Assembly: GCA_029204225.1 (NCBI GenBank)
Contig: CM055113.1
Coordinates: 9,138,364-9,202,363 of the forward strand
DNA: 64,000 nucleotides
DNA from: Diphasiastrum complanatum
Taxonomy: Eukaryota; Streptophyta; Lycopodiopsida; Lycopodiales; Lycopodiaceae
Reading direction: 5' to 3'
The notes under the pieces were generated by a model. It saw only the letters and a program-made list of their open reading frames with translations. It did no database searches and was not told the DNA's origin. Positions 62,121-64,000 of this stretch are shown in pieces (within the stretch, counting starts at the first letter, position 1; every line of letters begins with the position of its first letter). The position numbers were made by a program, and so were the translations under genes.

Positions 62121-62400
62121 CTCTTACTAAAAGGTGTCCTAGTCATCTTACCTTTAAGACAGGATTCGCAGGTAGTTCGAATATCTCTACTTGTGATTTC
62201 GACTCCTTGAATTCTCTGACTTTTGTTGGCTTGGTACAAGGCTTCCATGATCATGTGACATAGCCTCTTGTGCCACAGTACATCTGCCAATTCCTGAGTT
62301 TGATTGACTTGTTCGATTCTTGTTCGAATGTTCAGGTGATATAAATTTTTTTCTCAATTGCCTTTAGCAACCAGGTTATCAGAATCCTCCTAGTTAGCTC
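62120..62400 (-). pseudogene. Copia GAG-pre-integrase fragment, inverted
   Basis: The minus strand reads LWHKRLCHMIMEALYQANKS and later CESCLKGKMTRTPF, the HHCC zinc region ahead of a Copia integrase. It differs from both A and B, so it is a third element. Confidence 0.75.
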
Positions 62401-62739
62401 TCTCTCTCAAGCCTGCGAGCTTGAACACTCCTGAGCATTCTAGCTCACTTTCTAGAATTGTTTTATAGATTGTTATTGCACTATTGCTTATCAACATTGT
62501 GCTTAATTCAGATTTTCATTTTAGCTGCTCAGAGATAGCATAGAGTATGCGGCTTCGATCTGAAGCTGTGATCAATCAAGTAGGACAGACTTCGAGACTT
62601 CGAAGTTGGTCCAATTACTAAATCGATATTCTTAGTTTCATGCACTGAGGATTCCCTACTACTGCTTTTGCTACAGTAGGAGTTGTCGGGCAATTCGGAC
62701 CATCGTCCATTTCCCAATCGATTCCCATCATTGAGCAAC

Positions 62740-63870
62740 TGGTATCAAACAACAATATATTGCCTCCTATTCTCCATAGTCAAATGGATTGGCCGAAAGA
62801 AAGAACAAGACTCGAGTCTGCCAAAAGCATGATCACTCATGCTTTGTTGTCCAAATCAGTTTGGCAACATGTGTCGGTGGCAACCTATGTGCAAAAACGA
62901 TGTATAACTAAAGGCCTACCTAACAACAAAACTCCTCATGAATTTTGGAATGGATCCAAACATTTATTAAGCATTTAAGAGTCTTCATATGCATTGCCTA
63001 TGCTCATGTTCCAAAGGACACAAGAAAGAAATTAGATGAGCATTTAATCAAAACTATGTTTGTTGGTTATCCTTCTTCAATGGCATGTATTGATTGTACA
63101 ATATTGTGACCTATAAAGTTTTTGCTAGCAGGGATGTGACTTTTATTGAAGAGCAGTTCATTGATCTGAAGAGAAAAGAACCAAATCCAGTCTATCGACT
63201 CTGCCCTGACAACTGATGTATATCAAAATACCATCTCGATTCCTTCAAGTATTCAGCCTGCACAATCATATTCAGAAAAAGATAAATAAGCTGCAACTCA
63301 GGAGCAGCAGACACAACTGATACAAAGTCGAATTTCGTAGCCAGAAGCTTCAACCAGAAGATCAACAAGGAACTGTTCGATACACTGATGAGTTTGCTCC
63401 CTATTCTATACAAGAGCCAACCACAGTCAAAGAAGCAATGTCACAGGTTGATTCAGATTTCTGAAAGGATTCCATGGACGAGGAGCACAACTCATTGTTA
63501 AATAGCAACACTTGGACTATCACCAAGCTGAATGCAGATAGAAAAGTCATCGATTGCAAATGGATCTTAAATATCAAGTATAAGATGGACGACAGTATCG
63601 ATAGAAGAAAGGCCTCGACTTGTGGCAAGGGAGTTTTCACAAACTTCTCCCAATATCAACTACTTCGAAACCTTTAGTTTGATGGTCAAGAATTCTTCTA
63701 TTTGATTTCAACTATATGTTGTTGTAGGCAATCTTGAGGTACACCAGATGGATGTACAAACAACATTCCTCAATGGAGTCATCGAAGAGGACACTATATG
63801 ATCCAGCTAGAAGGCTATGTCCTTGGTCAAGAAGATTGACTATGCAAACTCCATAAAGTCTTGTATGGTC
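62740..63870 (+). pseudogene. Copia integrase-RT fragment, heavily decayed
   Basis: IASYSP then SNGLAERKNKT (about 62765) is the integrase Glu block. Blocks AYAHVPKDTRKKLDEHLIKT, MFVGYPSS, DEEHNSLLNSNTWTITKLNA, DCKWILNIKYKMDDSIDR and TTFLNGVIEED, then LCKLHKVLYG, follow in changing frames, with many stops. It could be the displaced right part of element A or a separate copy. Confidence 0.75.
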
Positions 63871-64000
63871 CGAATATGTTTAAAACGTAAAAGAATTTAG
63901 TTGGCATTCACTATAATGTTTAATGAAAAGTAACATACAATCCAACCCTAATCTTTAATAAATTTCATTTGAATTGGAAGTGTAATATATTTATGTCCCA

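Overview
The window is nuclear DNA of a land plant: AT-rich, intron-containing, with long (CT)n/(GA)n/(GT)n microsatellites and dense LTR-retrotransposon debris. Two ordinary host genes can be read. At the left edge (+ strand) is the 3' end of a MAX2/D3-type F-box LRR gene (strigolactone/karrikin signalling). At 33.1-41.9 kb (- strand) is a complete PHO1-type SPX-EXS phosphate exporter gene, for which I resolved 14 exons with consistent phases (704 codons plus stop). A phase-2 intron in the MAX2 C-terminus is unusual compared with the single-exon MAX2 genes I know from angiosperms, so a fern, lycophyte or gymnosperm is possible; this is inference only.

Layout. 0-0.75 kb: MAX2 end. 0.75-7.6 kb: intergenic DNA with SINE-like pieces, a 65-bp tandem duplication, an alternating GTTCGCCC/GGGCGAAC motif array and a 75-bp direct repeat. 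7.6-13.3 kb: a compact gene cluster unlike its surroundings. It holds a decayed coiled-coil protein gene (+), an unrecognised spliced acidic-protein gene (-), a divergent promoter region packed with ACACGTG boxes, an intronless histone H3/CenH3-like ORF that keeps the H3 N-terminal ARTKQTAR, and a spliced Ulp1/SENP-like cysteine protease gene (+). This is the most novel part of the window and looks like a gene-carrying mobile element, though no termini were found. 14-15.6 kb: Copia 3' end (-) and an LTR/primer-binding-site remnant (+). 15.6-19.7 kb: no recognised gene. 19.8-28.5 kb: two minus-strand retroelement-like units, an unrecognised ORF unit and a decayed Ty3/Gypsy. Each is preceded by an array of a degenerate TCGGATGCAA unit and a TATA-like sequence. 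29.8-31.0 kb: Copia fragments in both orientations.

33.1-41.9 kb: the PHO1 gene, with a SINE-like insertion in one intron, a microsatellite touching a splice donor and an apparent GC-AG intron. 44.0-45.2 kb: a 1,163-bp, almost wholly palindromic PIF/Harbinger-type foldback element with TTA target duplications. 46.4-48.95 kb: gag remnant, T-rich tandem repeats and a palindromic repeat. 49.3-53.6 kb: two direct copies of a repeat of about 0.92 kb that contains 69-bp tandem units, each with a GTCCAnnnnTGGAC hairpin. The second copy is cut by Copia element A.

53.6-63.9 kb: nested Copia elements. Element A (LTR, gag, protease, part of integrase) is interrupted by element B. B has near-identical LTRs rich in CACACGTGTG palindromes and a readable gag-PR-IN-RT, but no RNase H. 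Further decayed Copia pieces follow to the right edge.
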